Below are positions 8,333 to 16,576 of a stretch of DNA of 64,000 nt, piece after piece. Each line of letters begins with the position of its first letter. The first letter of the stretch is position 1. Source of the stretch: DATLGB01 sp963740765 (GTDB taxonomy: Bacteria > Actinomycetota > Thermoleophilia > Solirubrobacterales > Solirubrobacteraceae); contig CAVUFN010000001.1 of assembly GCA_963740765.1 (NCBI GenBank), forward strand, positions 62,001-126,000, read 5' to 3'. The translations under genes and the position numbers were made by a program. The notes beneath the pieces are model-generated. The model saw only the letters and a program-made list of their open reading frames with translations. It was not told the origin of the DNA and ran no database searches.

Positions 8333-10750
8333 ATGCGTCTGCTCATCGCCCTGTCTGCCGCGGCACTCATGTTGGTCGCGGCTCCGGCCCACGGCGCCGG
8401 TTCCGGGTCCACGGTCCGGCTCGGGGCCGTCAAGCCGCACAGGGCCTCCTCGCTGGTCACGTTCGCCGGACAGGCACGCAAGCGCGCCAACAAGCGCGTG
8501 ACGATCCAGCGCCGGGCCGGGAAGCGCTGGCGGCCGGTCGCCAGCGGCCGCACGAGCAAGCGCGGGCGGTTCGCGCTGACCTGGATCGCGCCGTCCAAGC
8601 GCGCCACCGTCGTCGTCCGGGCGAAGGTCGGCGGTCGCCGTTCCCAGGTCCGGCGCGTGCGCATCAAGCCGCGTCGGAAGGGCGCGCCGAAGATCACCGT
8701 CTCGAAGAAGACCCGGGTGATCAGCCCGTCCGTGGTGCGCTCGGTCCCCGACCCGGGCGAGGCGGGGAACCTCAGCTACGCGGGCGGCAACGACATCAAG
8801 AAGGGGGCGATCGTCGTCATCGGGCGGGGCGACGACACGCCCAACGGCTTCCTCGGGCGGGTCACTGACGTCGAGCGCAAGGGCGCCGCCACCGTCGCCG
8901 AGACCGTGCCGGCGACGCTCCAGCAGGCCGTCCCCGAGGGGACGATGAACCTCGTCGCCAAGCCCGTCACGACGCGCGGGGCCCGGGCCAAGGCCACGAT
9001 CTCCTGCACGGGCAGCGCGGGCGTCTCCATCGAGCACGACGTGCGCTTCACGGCCGGCCTCGATCTCAAGGCCAGCTGGTCGCTGCTCGACGGCGTGCAG
9101 AGCGCGAGCCTGGTCGCGACCGCCAGTGCCGACGCGTCGATCGCGGCGGTGGCCGGCGCGGCGGGGTCGTGCGCGCTGGAGAAAACCGCGCTGCTGCGCG
9201 TCAAGGGCCCGAGCATCAGCGGTTTCGTCGGCCCGATTCCCGTGGTCATGACCTCCGATCTCGTCGTCTACCTCAGCGCGGAGGCAGCGGTCGAGGGGAA
9301 GGTGTCGACGGGCGCCAGCGCGGGCTTCGACGCCTCGGCCGGCGTCGCCTACACGGAGGCCGGCGGTTTCACGGGCATCCAGACCTTCACGCCGTACTTC
9401 GGCTTCGACCCGCCGGAGCTGTCGGCGAGCGCGACCGTCGGCGCGTACGTGACCCCGACCGTGGACGTCCTGCTCTACGGCCTCGTCGGTCCGCAGGTCG
9501 CGCTGCAGACGGGCGTGCGGTTCGACGCCGACCCGGCGCTGGACCCTTGGTGGACGCTGACCGTGCCGGTCGATCTGACCGCGAGCGTGTCCATCCCGCC
9601 GCTCGGCCTCGAGAGCCCCGAGATCGAGCTCTACTCGACGAGCTTCCCGCTCGCCGACGCGGGCGGGCCGTTCGGCACGCCGCCGCCGGCCGGGGTCAAC
9701 AACGTCGCTACGCCGTCCACCAGCATCGCCGCCGGGTACGACCAGGTCTGCGCGCTGCGGTCCGGCGCGGTCAAGTGCTGGGGCGGCAACAAGTTCGGAC
9801 AGCTGGGTGACGGGACGACCACCCAGCGCACGACGCCCGTGGCCGTCGGCGGGATCGACGACGCCGCGGCGGTCGTCGCCGCCAACAACCACACCTGCGC
9901 TCTGCGGGTGCGGGGAGAGGTCCGTTGCTGGGGGGGCAACGACAAGGGTGCGCTCGGCGACGGCACGACCACCGGCAGCGCGACGCCGGTCCGGGTGCGG
10001 GGCGTCACCGACGCGATCGCGATCGCCACGGGCGCCGAGCACGGCTGCGCGGTGCGGCTGGCCGGCACCGTCAGCTGCTGGGGCGGGAAGATCAGCAACG
10101 GGTCGCAGTCCGACAGCTCCAGCCCGGTCCCGGTCGACGGGATCGCGGACGCCACCGCGATCGCCGCCGGGACCTTCCACACCTGTGCGCTGCGCAAGAC
10201 CGGGGGCGTCGCCTGCTGGGGCAACAACACGGAAGGACGCCTCGGCGACGGCTCGTCGACGCCGAGCGCGGCGCCCGTCCAGGTCAGCGGCCTGAGCGAC
10301 GCCGTCGCCGTATCCGCCGGGACCAATCACGCGTGCGCGCTGCGCAAGACCGGTTCCGTCGTCTGCTGGGGCGACGGCTTCTACGGCCAGCTCGGTCACG
10401 GCTCGACGGTGGACAGCGCGGTGCCCGTCCCGGTCAGCGGGATCACCGACGCGGTCACGCTCGCGTCCGGGGGCGCGCACAGCTGCGCGGCGCTTTCGTC
10501 GGGCGCGGTCCGCTGCTGGGGCTGGAACAACTACGGGCAGATCGGTGACGGCTCGACCACGAACCGGCTCGTCCCGGCGGCCGTGTCCGGCATCACGGAC
10601 GGGGCCGGGACCGCCGGCGGGCTCGAGCACTCGTGCGTTCTCCGCACGGGCGGCGAGGTCAGCTGCTGGGGCTACGGGGGCGACGGGGAGCTGGGCAACG
10701 GCTCGACCGCCAACAGCTCGACACCGGTCGCGGTGACCGGCCTGAACTAG
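8333..10750 (+). CDS. Secreted protein with seven C-terminal RCC1 repeats
   Basis: The 805-residue product starts with a Sec signal peptide (MRLLIALSAAALMLVAAPAHG, cleavage near residue 22). A strongly basic region follows (about 25-120), then a central region of about 340 residues without a known name, and seven RCC1-type repeats of about 48 residues from about 465 to the end. Each repeat carries two cysteines in a pattern like HxCALRxxGxVxCWGxN followed by GQLGDGTT; the third is degenerate. Seven blades predict a closed beta propeller outside the cell. The central region resembles the same region of the secreted protein at 25916-28162. The ligand is unknown. The gene stands alone before aroH. 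Confidence 0.85.
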   Translation: MRLLIALSAAALMLVAAPAHGAGSGSTVRLGAVKPHRASSLVTFAGQARKRANKRVTIQRRAGKRWRPVASGRTSKRGRFALTWIAPSKRATVVVRAKVGGRRSQVRRVRIKPRRKGAPKITVSKKTRVISPSVVRSVPDPGEAGNLSYAGGNDIKKGAIVVIGRGDDTPNGFLGRVTDVERKGAATVAETVPATLQQAVPEGTMNLVAKPVTTRGARAKATISCTGSAGVSIEHDVRFTAGLDLKASWSLLDGVQSASLVATASADASIAAVAGAAGSCALEKTALLRVKGPSISGFVGPIPVVMTSDLVVYLSAEAAVEGKVSTGASAGFDASAGVAYTEAGGFTGIQTFTPYFGFDPPELSASATVGAYVTPTVDVLLYGLVGPQVALQTGVRFDADPALDPWWTLTVPVDLTASVSIPPLGLESPEIELYSTSFPLADAGGPFGTPPPAGVNNVATPSTSIAAGYDQVCALRSGAVKCWGGNKFGQLGDGTTTQRTTPVAVGGIDDAAAVVAANNHTCALRVRGEVRCWGGNDKGALGDGTTTGSATPVRVRGVTDAIAIATGAEHGCAVRLAGTVSCWGGKISNGSQSDSSSPVPVDGIADATAIAAGTFHTCALRKTGGVACWGNNTEGRLGDGSSTPSAAPVQVSGLSDAVAVSAGTNHACALRKTGSVVCWGDGFYGQLGHGSTVDSAVPVPVSGITDAVTLASGGAHSCAALSSGAVRCWGWNNYGQIGDGSTTNRLVPAAVSGITDGAGTAGGLEHSCVLRTGGEVSCWGYGGDGELGNGSTANSSTPVAVTGLN

Positions 10751-10753
10751 CCT
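10748..10753 (+). promoter_or_regulatory. Leaderless -10 box of aroH (TAGCCT)
   Basis: The hexamer overlaps the stop codon of the RCC1 gene and ends 7 nt before the aroH GTG, so the aromatic block can be transcribed separately from its upstream neighbour. Confidence 0.55.
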
Positions 10754-10760
10754 CGCGCCG

Positions 10761-11129
10761 GTGAGCCGTCTCTACGCGTTGCGGGGTGCCACCACGGTCG
10801 ACGGCGACGAGCGCGCCGCGATCCTGTCCGCGACGGACGAGCTGATGCGCACGCTGCTCGAGCGCAACGAGCTGGGGGCGGACGACCTCGTCTCCTGCCT
10901 GTTCACGCTCACGCCGGACCTCAACGCCGAGTTCCCGGCGGTCGCCGCGCGGGAGATGGGGCTGTCCGCCGTCCCGCTGATGTGCGCGCGCGAGCTCAGC
11001 GTGCCTGGCGCCATGCCGCGCGTGATCCGGGTGATGGTCCACTGCTACCTCGGCCACGGCCGCGAGCCGCAGCACGTCTACCTCCGCGACGCGCGCAAGC
11101 TGCGCCTCGACCTCGAGGGCGCTCAGTAA
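10761..11129 (+). CDS. aroH: Monofunctional chorismate mutase, AroH class
   Basis: The 122-residue protein converts chorismate to prephenate for phenylalanine and tyrosine synthesis. It matches the trimeric AroH fold: RGATTV near the N-terminus (R8), FTLTPDLNAEFPAVAARE, the active-site segment VPLMCARELSVPG and RVIRVMVHCYLG. Length agrees with the family. It starts with GTG and begins a run of aromatic pathway genes, which supports the assignment. Confidence 0.95.
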   Translation: MSRLYALRGATTVDGDERAAILSATDELMRTLLERNELGADDLVSCLFTLTPDLNAEFPAVAAREMGLSAVPLMCARELSVPGAMPRVIRVMVHCYLGHGREPQHVYLRDARKLRLDLEGAQ

Positions 11130-11132
11130 CGT
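11127..11132 (+). promoter_or_regulatory. Possible leaderless -10 box of the aminotransferase gene (TAACGT)
   Basis: It overlaps the aroH stop codon and ends 7 nt before the ATG at 11140. It could be an internal promoter; the overlap with a stop codon weakens the call because TAA is required there anyway. Confidence 0.4.
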
Positions 11133-11139
11133 CGGAGCC

Positions 11140-12216
11140 ATGGAGTTCGCCCAGAAGCTGCGCCGCCTGAAGGTCTACCCGGCCGCCGACGGGTACGCCC
11201 TCGGGCCGGAGGTCGCGCTGATGGCGTCCAACGAGACGCCGTACGCGCCGCTGCCCGCGGTGCGGGAAGCGGTGGCGGAGGCGCTGAGCGGGGTCAACCG
11301 CTACCCGGATCCGTCCAACACCCAGCTGCGCCGGGCGCTGAGCGACCGCTACGACGTCCCCGCCGGCCGGATCGCGATCGGCAACGGCTCCTGCGACATC
11401 CTGCTCGCGGCGGGGGAGGCGCTGCTCGAGCCCGAGGCCGAGCTGGTCTACGCGTGGCCGTCGTTCTCGATGTACCCGCACCTCGCGGCCACCTCCGGCG
11501 CCCGCGCGATCGCCGTCCCGCTCAACGACCGCCACGAGCACGACCTCGAGGCGATGCTGCGCGAGGTCACCGTCGCCACGCGGCTGGTGATCGTCTGCAA
11601 CCCGAACAACCCGACCTCGACGGCGCTGGCGCTGGACGACATCGCGGCGTTCGTCGACGCCGTGCCCAACCACGCCGCGGTGATCCTCGACGAGGCCTAC
11701 TGCGAGTTCAACCTGCTCGACGACCCGGACGCCTCCGTGGCGCTGCTGGACCGCCACCCCAACCTCGTGCTGCTGCGGACGTTCTCGAAGGCCTACGGGC
11801 TGTGCGGGCTGCGGGTCGGCTACGGGCTGTGCGGCTCGGCCGAGTTCCGCGACGCCGTCGACGCCGTCCGCCAGCCCTTCTACTGCAACGTCGCCGCCCA
11901 GGCGGCCGCGATCGCCGCGCTCGGCTCCCAGGACGAGATCGCCACCCGCGTGGAGACCAACCTGGCCGAGCGGCTGGGCCTGGACGCGGGGCTGCGGCGG
12001 CTGGGCATCGAGCCGGCCGAATCGCAGGCCAACTTCGTGTGGTTCGACCTGCCCGGGGGTGAGGAGGTGGAGCAGGACGTCGTATCCGGCCTCAAGGAGC
12101 GCGACATCCTCGTACGGGCGGGCAACGCGCTCGGCCGCCCGGGCGCCCTGCGCGTGACGGTCGGCACGGCATCGGACAACGAGCGGTTCCTGGACGCGCT
12201 GGGCGAGCTGCTGTAG
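11140..12216 (+). CDS. hisC: HisC-family PLP aminotransferase, probably aromatic
   Basis: The 358-residue class I/II aminotransferase has the HisC features SNETPYAPLPAV, GNGSCDIL, CNPNNPTS, DEAYCEFN and the PLP lysine K217 in RTFSKAYGLCGLRVGYG. HisC enzymes transaminate histidinol phosphate, but many also act on phenylpyruvate and hydroxyphenylpyruvate. Its place between aroH and DAHP synthase, with no other histidine gene nearby, suggests an aromatic role, either as sole activity or in addition to histidine synthesis. The symbol denotes the family; substrate is not settled by sequence. Confidence 0.88.
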   Translation: MEFAQKLRRLKVYPAADGYALGPEVALMASNETPYAPLPAVREAVAEALSGVNRYPDPSNTQLRRALSDRYDVPAGRIAIGNGSCDILLAAGEALLEPEAELVYAWPSFSMYPHLAATSGARAIAVPLNDRHEHDLEAMLREVTVATRLVIVCNPNNPTSTALALDDIAAFVDAVPNHAAVILDEAYCEFNLLDDPDASVALLDRHPNLVLLRTFSKAYGLCGLRVGYGLCGSAEFRDAVDAVRQPFYCNVAAQAAAIAALGSQDEIATRVETNLAERLGLDAGLRRLGIEPAESQANFVWFDLPGGEEVEQDVVSGLKERDILVRAGNALGRPGALRVTVGTASDNERFLDALGELL

Positions 12217-12229
12217 CGTGCTCACCCGC

Positions 12230-12322
12230 ATGGCCGCCTTCACGCACACCTCCGCGCGCGGTCACGCCTATCCGAGCTCTGCCTGGCGATTTACGCAGGC
12301 GCTCGGTCGGCCGTCCCGGTAG
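12230..12322 (+). CDS. Candidate aromatic leader peptide upstream of DAHP synthase
   Basis: A 30-residue frame in the 204-bp gap encodes MAAFTHTSARGHAYPSSAWR followed by FTQALGRPSR. It holds Phe4, Tyr14, Trp19 and Phe21, all three aromatic amino acids, with Tyr, Trp and Phe grouped in eight residues just before a set of inverted repeats. This resembles a transcription-attenuation leader. Against this, the aromatic codons are not consecutive, no Shine-Dalgarno sequence precedes the ATG, and no T-run follows the hairpins. Confidence 0.3.
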   Translation: MAAFTHTSARGHAYPSSAWRFTQALGRPSR

Positions 12323-12359
12323 GGACGCCATCTGTGAGAAGGCCCACGGGCCGAGCGCC
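12298..12359 (+). promoter_or_regulatory. Alternative stem-loops before DAHP synthase
   Basis: GGCGCTCGG (12298-12306) is complementary over 9 bp to CCGAGCGCC (12351-12359). Inside are a 6-bp hairpin CGTCCC-GGTA-GGGACG (12312-12327), which includes the stop of the candidate leader, and a 4-bp hairpin GGCC-CACG-GGCC (12341-12352), which competes with the right arm of the long stem. The layout would allow ribosome position to choose between folds, but no terminator T-run is seen. Confidence 0.4.
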
Positions 12360-12420
12360 GCTCCATCCCCCGCCGTGCCCGCCCCCGTACCCTTTGCACT
12401 GGACTAAAGAAGAGCTTGAG

Positions 12421-13494
12421 ATGAACCTCCTTCGCAACGATCGCGTCCGTGACCGACGCATCGAGCAGGTAATCCCCCTGGTCACACCCGCCCTGATGTT
12501 GCACGAGCTGCCGCTCACCGAGGCGCGCTCGGAGGTCGTCGCGCGCGGCCGGGACGAGATCGCCGCGATCCTGGACGGCGACGACGACCGGCTGCTGGTG
12601 GTGGTCGGCCCGTGCAGCGTGCATGACGTCGACGCCGCACTCGACTACGCCCGCCGCCTGTCCGCCACCGCCGCGGAGCGCTCCGAGGACCTGTGCGTCA
12701 TCATGCGCGTCTACTTCGAGAAGCCGCGGACCACCACCGGGTGGAAGGGTCTGATCAACGACCCGCACCTCGACGACTCGGGCGACGTCAACGCCGGCCT
12801 GCGGCTCGCGCGGCGACTGTTGCTCGATGTCCTCGAGCTCGGCCTGTTCGTCGGCTGCGAGTTCCTCGATCCGATCATCCCGCAGTACATCTCGGACACG
12901 GTGGCCTGGGGTGCGATCGGCGCGCGCACCACGGAGAGCCAGATCCATCGCCAGCTCGGGTCTGGCCTGTCGATGCCGGTCGGCTTCAAGAACGGCACGG
13001 ACGGGAGCGTCCAGGGCGCTGTCGACGCCTGTCGCGCGGCGGCGGCGCCGCACGCGTTCGCGGGCGTCGACGTCACCGGCACGCCGGCGATCCTCCATAC
13101 GAGCGGCAACCCGGACTGCCACGTGATCCTGCGCGGCGGTCGCGAGGCGCCCAACTTCGGTCCCGACAGCATCGCGGCGGCGCGGGCGAGCCTGCGCGCC
13201 GCCGGTCTGCCCGAGCGGCTGATCGTCGACTGCTCACACGACAACAGCCGCAAGGACCACACCCGCCAGCCGGCGGTGGCGGCCGCGGTCGGCGAGCAGG
13301 TGGCGGCGGGCAACCGGGCGATCAACGGCGTGATGCTCGAGTCCTTCCTCGTCGAGGGCCGACAGGACTGGGCGGACTCGAACCACGTCTACGGGCGGTC
13401 GATCACCGACGAGTGCATGGCGTGGGACACGACCGTGGACGTGCTCGCGGAGCTCGCGGCGGCAACGCGCGCCCGTCGCGGCGCCGCTGGATGA
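12421..13494 (+). CDS. aroG: 3-deoxy-7-phosphoheptulonate (DAHP) synthase, class I
   Basis: The 357-residue enzyme joins phosphoenolpyruvate and erythrose 4-phosphate in the first step of the shikimate pathway. Class I signatures are VVVGPCSVHD, YFEKPRTTTGWKGLINDPHLD, GARTTESQIHR and SMPVGFKNGTDG; the C-terminal DCSHDNSRKDH is also typical. The ATG at 12421 is preceded by the purine-rich AAAGAAGAGC, one of the few clear ribosome-binding sites in the window; an upstream in-frame start at 12334 adds a proline-rich tail unlike the family. Which of AroF, AroG or AroH type it is, and so its feedback inhibitor, cannot be decided. The stop overlaps tyrA. Confidence 0.95.
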   Translation: MNLLRNDRVRDRRIEQVIPLVTPALMLHELPLTEARSEVVARGRDEIAAILDGDDDRLLVVVGPCSVHDVDAALDYARRLSATAAERSEDLCVIMRVYFEKPRTTTGWKGLINDPHLDDSGDVNAGLRLARRLLLDVLELGLFVGCEFLDPIIPQYISDTVAWGAIGARTTESQIHRQLGSGLSMPVGFKNGTDGSVQGAVDACRAAAAPHAFAGVDVTGTPAILHTSGNPDCHVILRGGREAPNFGPDSIAAARASLRAAGLPERLIVDCSHDNSRKDHTRQPAVAAAVGEQVAAGNRAINGVMLESFLVEGRQDWADSNHVYGRSITDECMAWDTTVDVLAELAAATRARRGAAG

Positions 13495-14531
13495 GGCTGG
13501 CGCTCGTCGGAGTCGGGTTGATCGGCGGCTCCATCGGCCTCGCCGCGCGCGAGCGCGCCGGTGCCCACGTGACCGGGTTCGACCCGGTCCCCGCTCCGGA
13601 CGTGGTCGACGTCGTCGCCGAGACGCCCGAAGCCGCGGTCGCGGACGCCGACCTCGTCGTCGTCGCCACCCCCGTCGCGGCGCTGCCCGATGCGGTGCGC
13701 GCCGCACTGGCGTCGTCGAGCGCCGTCGTCACCGACGTCGGCTCGACCAAGCGCGTGCTGGTCGAGGCCGTCCGCGACCCGCGCTTCGTCGGCGGGCATC
13801 CGCTCGCGGGCGCGGAGACCGCCGGCGCCGAGCACGCCCGCGCGGATCTCTTCGACGGCGCCACCTGGTATCTGACGCCCACCGCGATCACCGAGGGGGT
13901 CGCGTACGAGCGGCTGCACCGCTTCCTCGGGACGCTGGGTGCGCGCCCGCAGGCGATCGATCCCGACACGCACGACACCGTCATGGCCGCGGTCTCCCAC
14001 CTGCCGCACGTGGTGGCCAACGTGCTCGTCGCCCAGGCCGCCCGCGCGCTGGACGCGAAGGGCGAGCGGCTGCCCGCCACCGGCCCGTCGTTCCGCGACG
14101 CCACCCGCGTGGCGGGTGCCCCCACGGCAATCTGGCGCGACATCTACCTCGCCAACGCCGACGCGCTCGGGACGCTGCTCGACGACACGATCGAGCGGCT
14201 GGGGCGCGTGCGGGCGGCGCTGGCCGAGCGCAACGGGGACGGCATCGCCGCCTGGAACGACGAGGCCGCCGAGGTACGCCGCCGCCTCCTGGACGCGCAG
14301 CTCGCGGGCGCCGAGGGCGTACGCCTGCGCGTGTCGGTGCCCAACCGCCCCGGCGTGGTGGCCGAGGTCGCGCTCGCGCTCGGCCGCGGCTCCGTCAACA
14401 TCGCCGACATGGCCCTGCACCCGACGCCCGACCACGCCGCCGGCACGATCGAGCTCTGGGTGGCGGCCGACCAGGCCGACGACGCCGAGGATCTCATCGG
14501 CCGTCTCGACCTTCCAGTGGCCCGCGAATGA
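13491..14531 (+). CDS. tyrA: Prephenate dehydrogenase with C-terminal ACT domain
   Basis: The 346-residue protein has an N-terminal NAD(P)-binding Rossmann fold (LALVGVGLIGGSIG), the catalytic-region segment VTDVGSTK...FVGGHPLAGAE, and the helical dehydrogenase domain with AAVSHLPHVVAN. From about residue 275 an ACT-like region (VRLRVSVPNRPGVVAEVALALG) suggests allosteric control, probably by tyrosine. It oxidises prephenate (or arogenate) in tyrosine synthesis. The ATG overlaps the DAHP synthase stop by 4 bp, and the TGA overlaps the aroA ATG. Confidence 0.94.
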   Translation: MRLALVGVGLIGGSIGLAARERAGAHVTGFDPVPAPDVVDVVAETPEAAVADADLVVVATPVAALPDAVRAALASSSAVVTDVGSTKRVLVEAVRDPRFVGGHPLAGAETAGAEHARADLFDGATWYLTPTAITEGVAYERLHRFLGTLGARPQAIDPDTHDTVMAAVSHLPHVVANVLVAQAARALDAKGERLPATGPSFRDATRVAGAPTAIWRDIYLANADALGTLLDDTIERLGRVRAALAERNGDGIAAWNDEAAEVRRRLLDAQLAGAEGVRLRVSVPNRPGVVAEVALALGRGSVNIADMALHPTPDHAAGTIELWVAADQADDAEDLIGRLDLPVARE

Positions 14532-15838
14532 GCCGTCGCTTCTTCAGGGCGGGTGGGGGCGAACTGCGCCTGCGCGGCACGGTGGTCGCACCTCCGGACA
14601 AGTCGATCTCGCACCGGGCGGCCCTGCTCGGCGCGATGTCCTCCGAGCCGGTCCACGTCACCAACTACCTGCGCGCGGAGGACACGCTGTCCACGCTCGA
14701 CGCGGTCCGGGCGTGCGGCGCCATCGCCGAGGAGCGCGAGCACGGCTTCGTGCTGCGCGGCCCCGGCCTGCGCGGCGCCGCCGTTCCCGACGGCCCGATC
14801 GACGTCGGCAACGCCGGGACGCTGATCCGCCTGATCGCCGGCTGGCTGGCCGGGCAGAGCGGGGGAGGGACCTGGACGCTCGACGGTGACGCGTCGATCC
14901 GCACCCGCCCGATGGAGCGCGTCGCGGCGCCGCTGCGCGAGATGGGAGCGGGGATCGAGACCTCGCCTGGCGGCGTTGCCCCGGTGCGCATCGAGGGCCG
15001 CAACCTCCGGGGCATCGACCACACGCTCGCGGTCGCCTCGGCGCAGATCAAGTCCTGCCTGCTCCTGGCGGGCATCCTCGCCGACGGACGCACGACCATC
15101 ACGGAGCCGGCCGCCAGCCGCGACCACACGGAGCGGATGCTCGTCCGCGGCGGTGTCGACGTCCGCCGCGACGGCCTGACGATCAGCGTCGGCACGCTCG
15201 ACGAGCTCGAGCTGGAGTCCATCCACGTCCCGGGCGACCCGTCGTCGGCCGCCTTCCACGCCGCCGCCGCGGTGCTCGTGCCGGGTTCGCGCATCGTCAT
15301 CGAGGGCATGGCCGCCAACTGGACGCGCGTCGGCTTCTTCCGCATCCTCGAGCGCATGGGCGGCATCGTCGTCGGCCCGCTCGAGGAGCCAGGCGGCAAG
15401 CTGACGGGCGACGAGCCGGTCTGCGAGCTCGACATCTCCCACGGCCCGCTGGTGGGGACGACCGTCGAGCCCGAGGAGGTGCCGCTGGCCATCGACGAGC
15501 TGCCGCTGGTCGCGCTGCTGGGCTGCTTCGCCGAAGGAGAGACCGTCGTGCGCGGCGCCGGGGAGCTGCGCCACAAGGAGACCGACCGCATCGCCACCGT
15601 CGTCGAGGGCCTGCGCGGCCTCGGCGCCGACATCGAGGCCACGGAGGACGGGTTCGCCGTCCGCGGCACGGGCGGCCTGGACGGCGGCGTCATCCAGGCC
15701 CACGGCGACCACCGGCTGGCCATGCTCGGCGCCGTCGCCGGCCTCGCCTCCCGCAACGGCGTCGAGGTCGACGGCATGGAGGCCGCCGCGGTCTCCTACC
15801 CGGGCTTCACGGCCGACCTCGAAGCGCTCATCGCCTGA
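14528..15838 (+). CDS. aroA: 3-phosphoshikimate 1-carboxyvinyltransferase (EPSP synthase)
   Basis: The 436-residue enzyme transfers enolpyruvyl from PEP to shikimate 3-phosphate. Conserved segments are PPDKSISHRAALLGAM, VGNAGTLIRLIAGWLAG (the NAGT region), DGDASIRTRPM, SAQIKSCLLLAG, and near the C-terminus RHKETDRIATV and DHRLAM. Length and order of the motifs are normal. It is coupled to tyrA by a 4-bp overlap, completing the aroH-to-aroA aromatic block. Confidence 0.97.
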   Translation: MSRRFFRAGGGELRLRGTVVAPPDKSISHRAALLGAMSSEPVHVTNYLRAEDTLSTLDAVRACGAIAEEREHGFVLRGPGLRGAAVPDGPIDVGNAGTLIRLIAGWLAGQSGGGTWTLDGDASIRTRPMERVAAPLREMGAGIETSPGGVAPVRIEGRNLRGIDHTLAVASAQIKSCLLLAGILADGRTTITEPAASRDHTERMLVRGGVDVRRDGLTISVGTLDELELESIHVPGDPSSAAFHAAAAVLVPGSRIVIEGMAANWTRVGFFRILERMGGIVVGPLEEPGGKLTGDEPVCELDISHGPLVGTTVEPEEVPLAIDELPLVALLGCFAEGETVVRGAGELRHKETDRIATVVEGLRGLGADIEATEDGFAVRGTGGLDGGVIQAHGDHRLAMLGAVAGLASRNGVEVDGMEAAAVSYPGFTADLEALIA

Positions 15839-15980
15839 CTCAGGCGCCGTCGACGGAGACGCGGCTGGCCGCACCGAAGGTGAGCGGTACAGGTCCGCCC
15901 CCGGTCAGCGTCCCGTCGCCACCATCACCGGCGTCCGGGCGGCCGCCCGCCGGTTCCTGCGGACCTTCCCGCTCCCCACC

Positions 15981-15986
15981 TAACCT
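15981..15986 (+). promoter_or_regulatory. Leaderless -10 box of cmk (TAACCT)
   Basis: The hexamer ends 8 nt before the ATG at 15995. The rest of the 156-bp gap after aroA shows no gene or strong hairpin. Confidence 0.55.
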
Positions 15987-15994
15987 CACGCAGC

Positions 15995-16576
15995 ATGGTG
16001 ATCGCCATCGATGGCCCGGCCGGCGCCGGCAAGTCAACCGTTGCGCGCGCGGTCGCGCAGCGGCTCGGCTTCACCTACCTCGACACGGGCGCGATGTACC
16101 GCGCGGTCGGGCTCGCGGGGACGCCGGACTGCGACATCGCCATCGACGACGCGGGCCGCGTGCTGCTCGACGGGCGCGACGTCAGCAGCGAGATCCGGAC
16201 GGCAGAGGCCGGGGAGGCCGCGTCGCGCGTCGCCGCCGACCCAGCGGTCCGCGCGGTGCTGGTCGACAAGCAGCAGGCCCTGCTGGATCGCGGTGACTGG
16301 GTGGCCGAGGGCCGCGACATCGCGCTGGTCGTCAAGCCGGACGCCGAGGTCAAGGTGTTCCTGACCGCCAGCGCCGCGGAGCGCGCGCGGCGGCGCGCGG
16401 CCGACCTCGGGGAGGACGTCGAGGTCGTGATGAGAGACCAGGCGCTGCGCGACGCGCGCGACCAGGCCTCGGGCGACCGGACGGTCACCGCGCCCGCGCC
16501 CGGCGCCGTCACCGTCGACACGACGGGCCTGTCGCTCGACGAGGTCGTGGAGCGGATCGCGGGGCTCGTGCGATGA
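15995..16576 (+). CDS. cmk: Cytidylate kinase (short form)
   Basis: The 193-residue enzyme phosphorylates CMP and dCMP. It has the P-loop DGPAGAGKST, LDTGAMYRAV, the WVAEGRDIAL segment and the lid-region arginines. Bacterial Cmk is usually about 220-230 residues; here a stretch of roughly 30 residues between TGAMYRAVGLAG and DGRDVSSEIRT, in the region that helps bind CMP, is missing. The ATG agrees with the TAACCT box. It overlaps der by 4 bp; cmk-der adjacency is common in bacteria. Confidence 0.93.
   Translation: MVIAIDGPAGAGKSTVARAVAQRLGFTYLDTGAMYRAVGLAGTPDCDIAIDDAGRVLLDGRDVSSEIRTAEAGEAASRVAADPAVRAVLVDKQQALLDRGDWVAEGRDIALVVKPDAEVKVFLTASAAERARRRAADLGEDVEVVMRDQALRDARDQASGDRTVTAPAPGAVTVDTTGLSLDEVVERIAGLVR

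Noticed and set aside
12334..12420. Upstream extension of DAHP synthase
   Set aside because: Adds a Pro-rich segment unlike the family; the ATG at 12421 has a good ribosome-binding site.
15840..16037. 65-codon minus-strand frame after aroA, including the gap before cmk
   Set aside because: Its stop lies just next to the aroA stop, but the protein is Gly/Arg/Pro-rich, overlaps the cmk start and promoter, and has no ribosome-binding site or recognisable motif.
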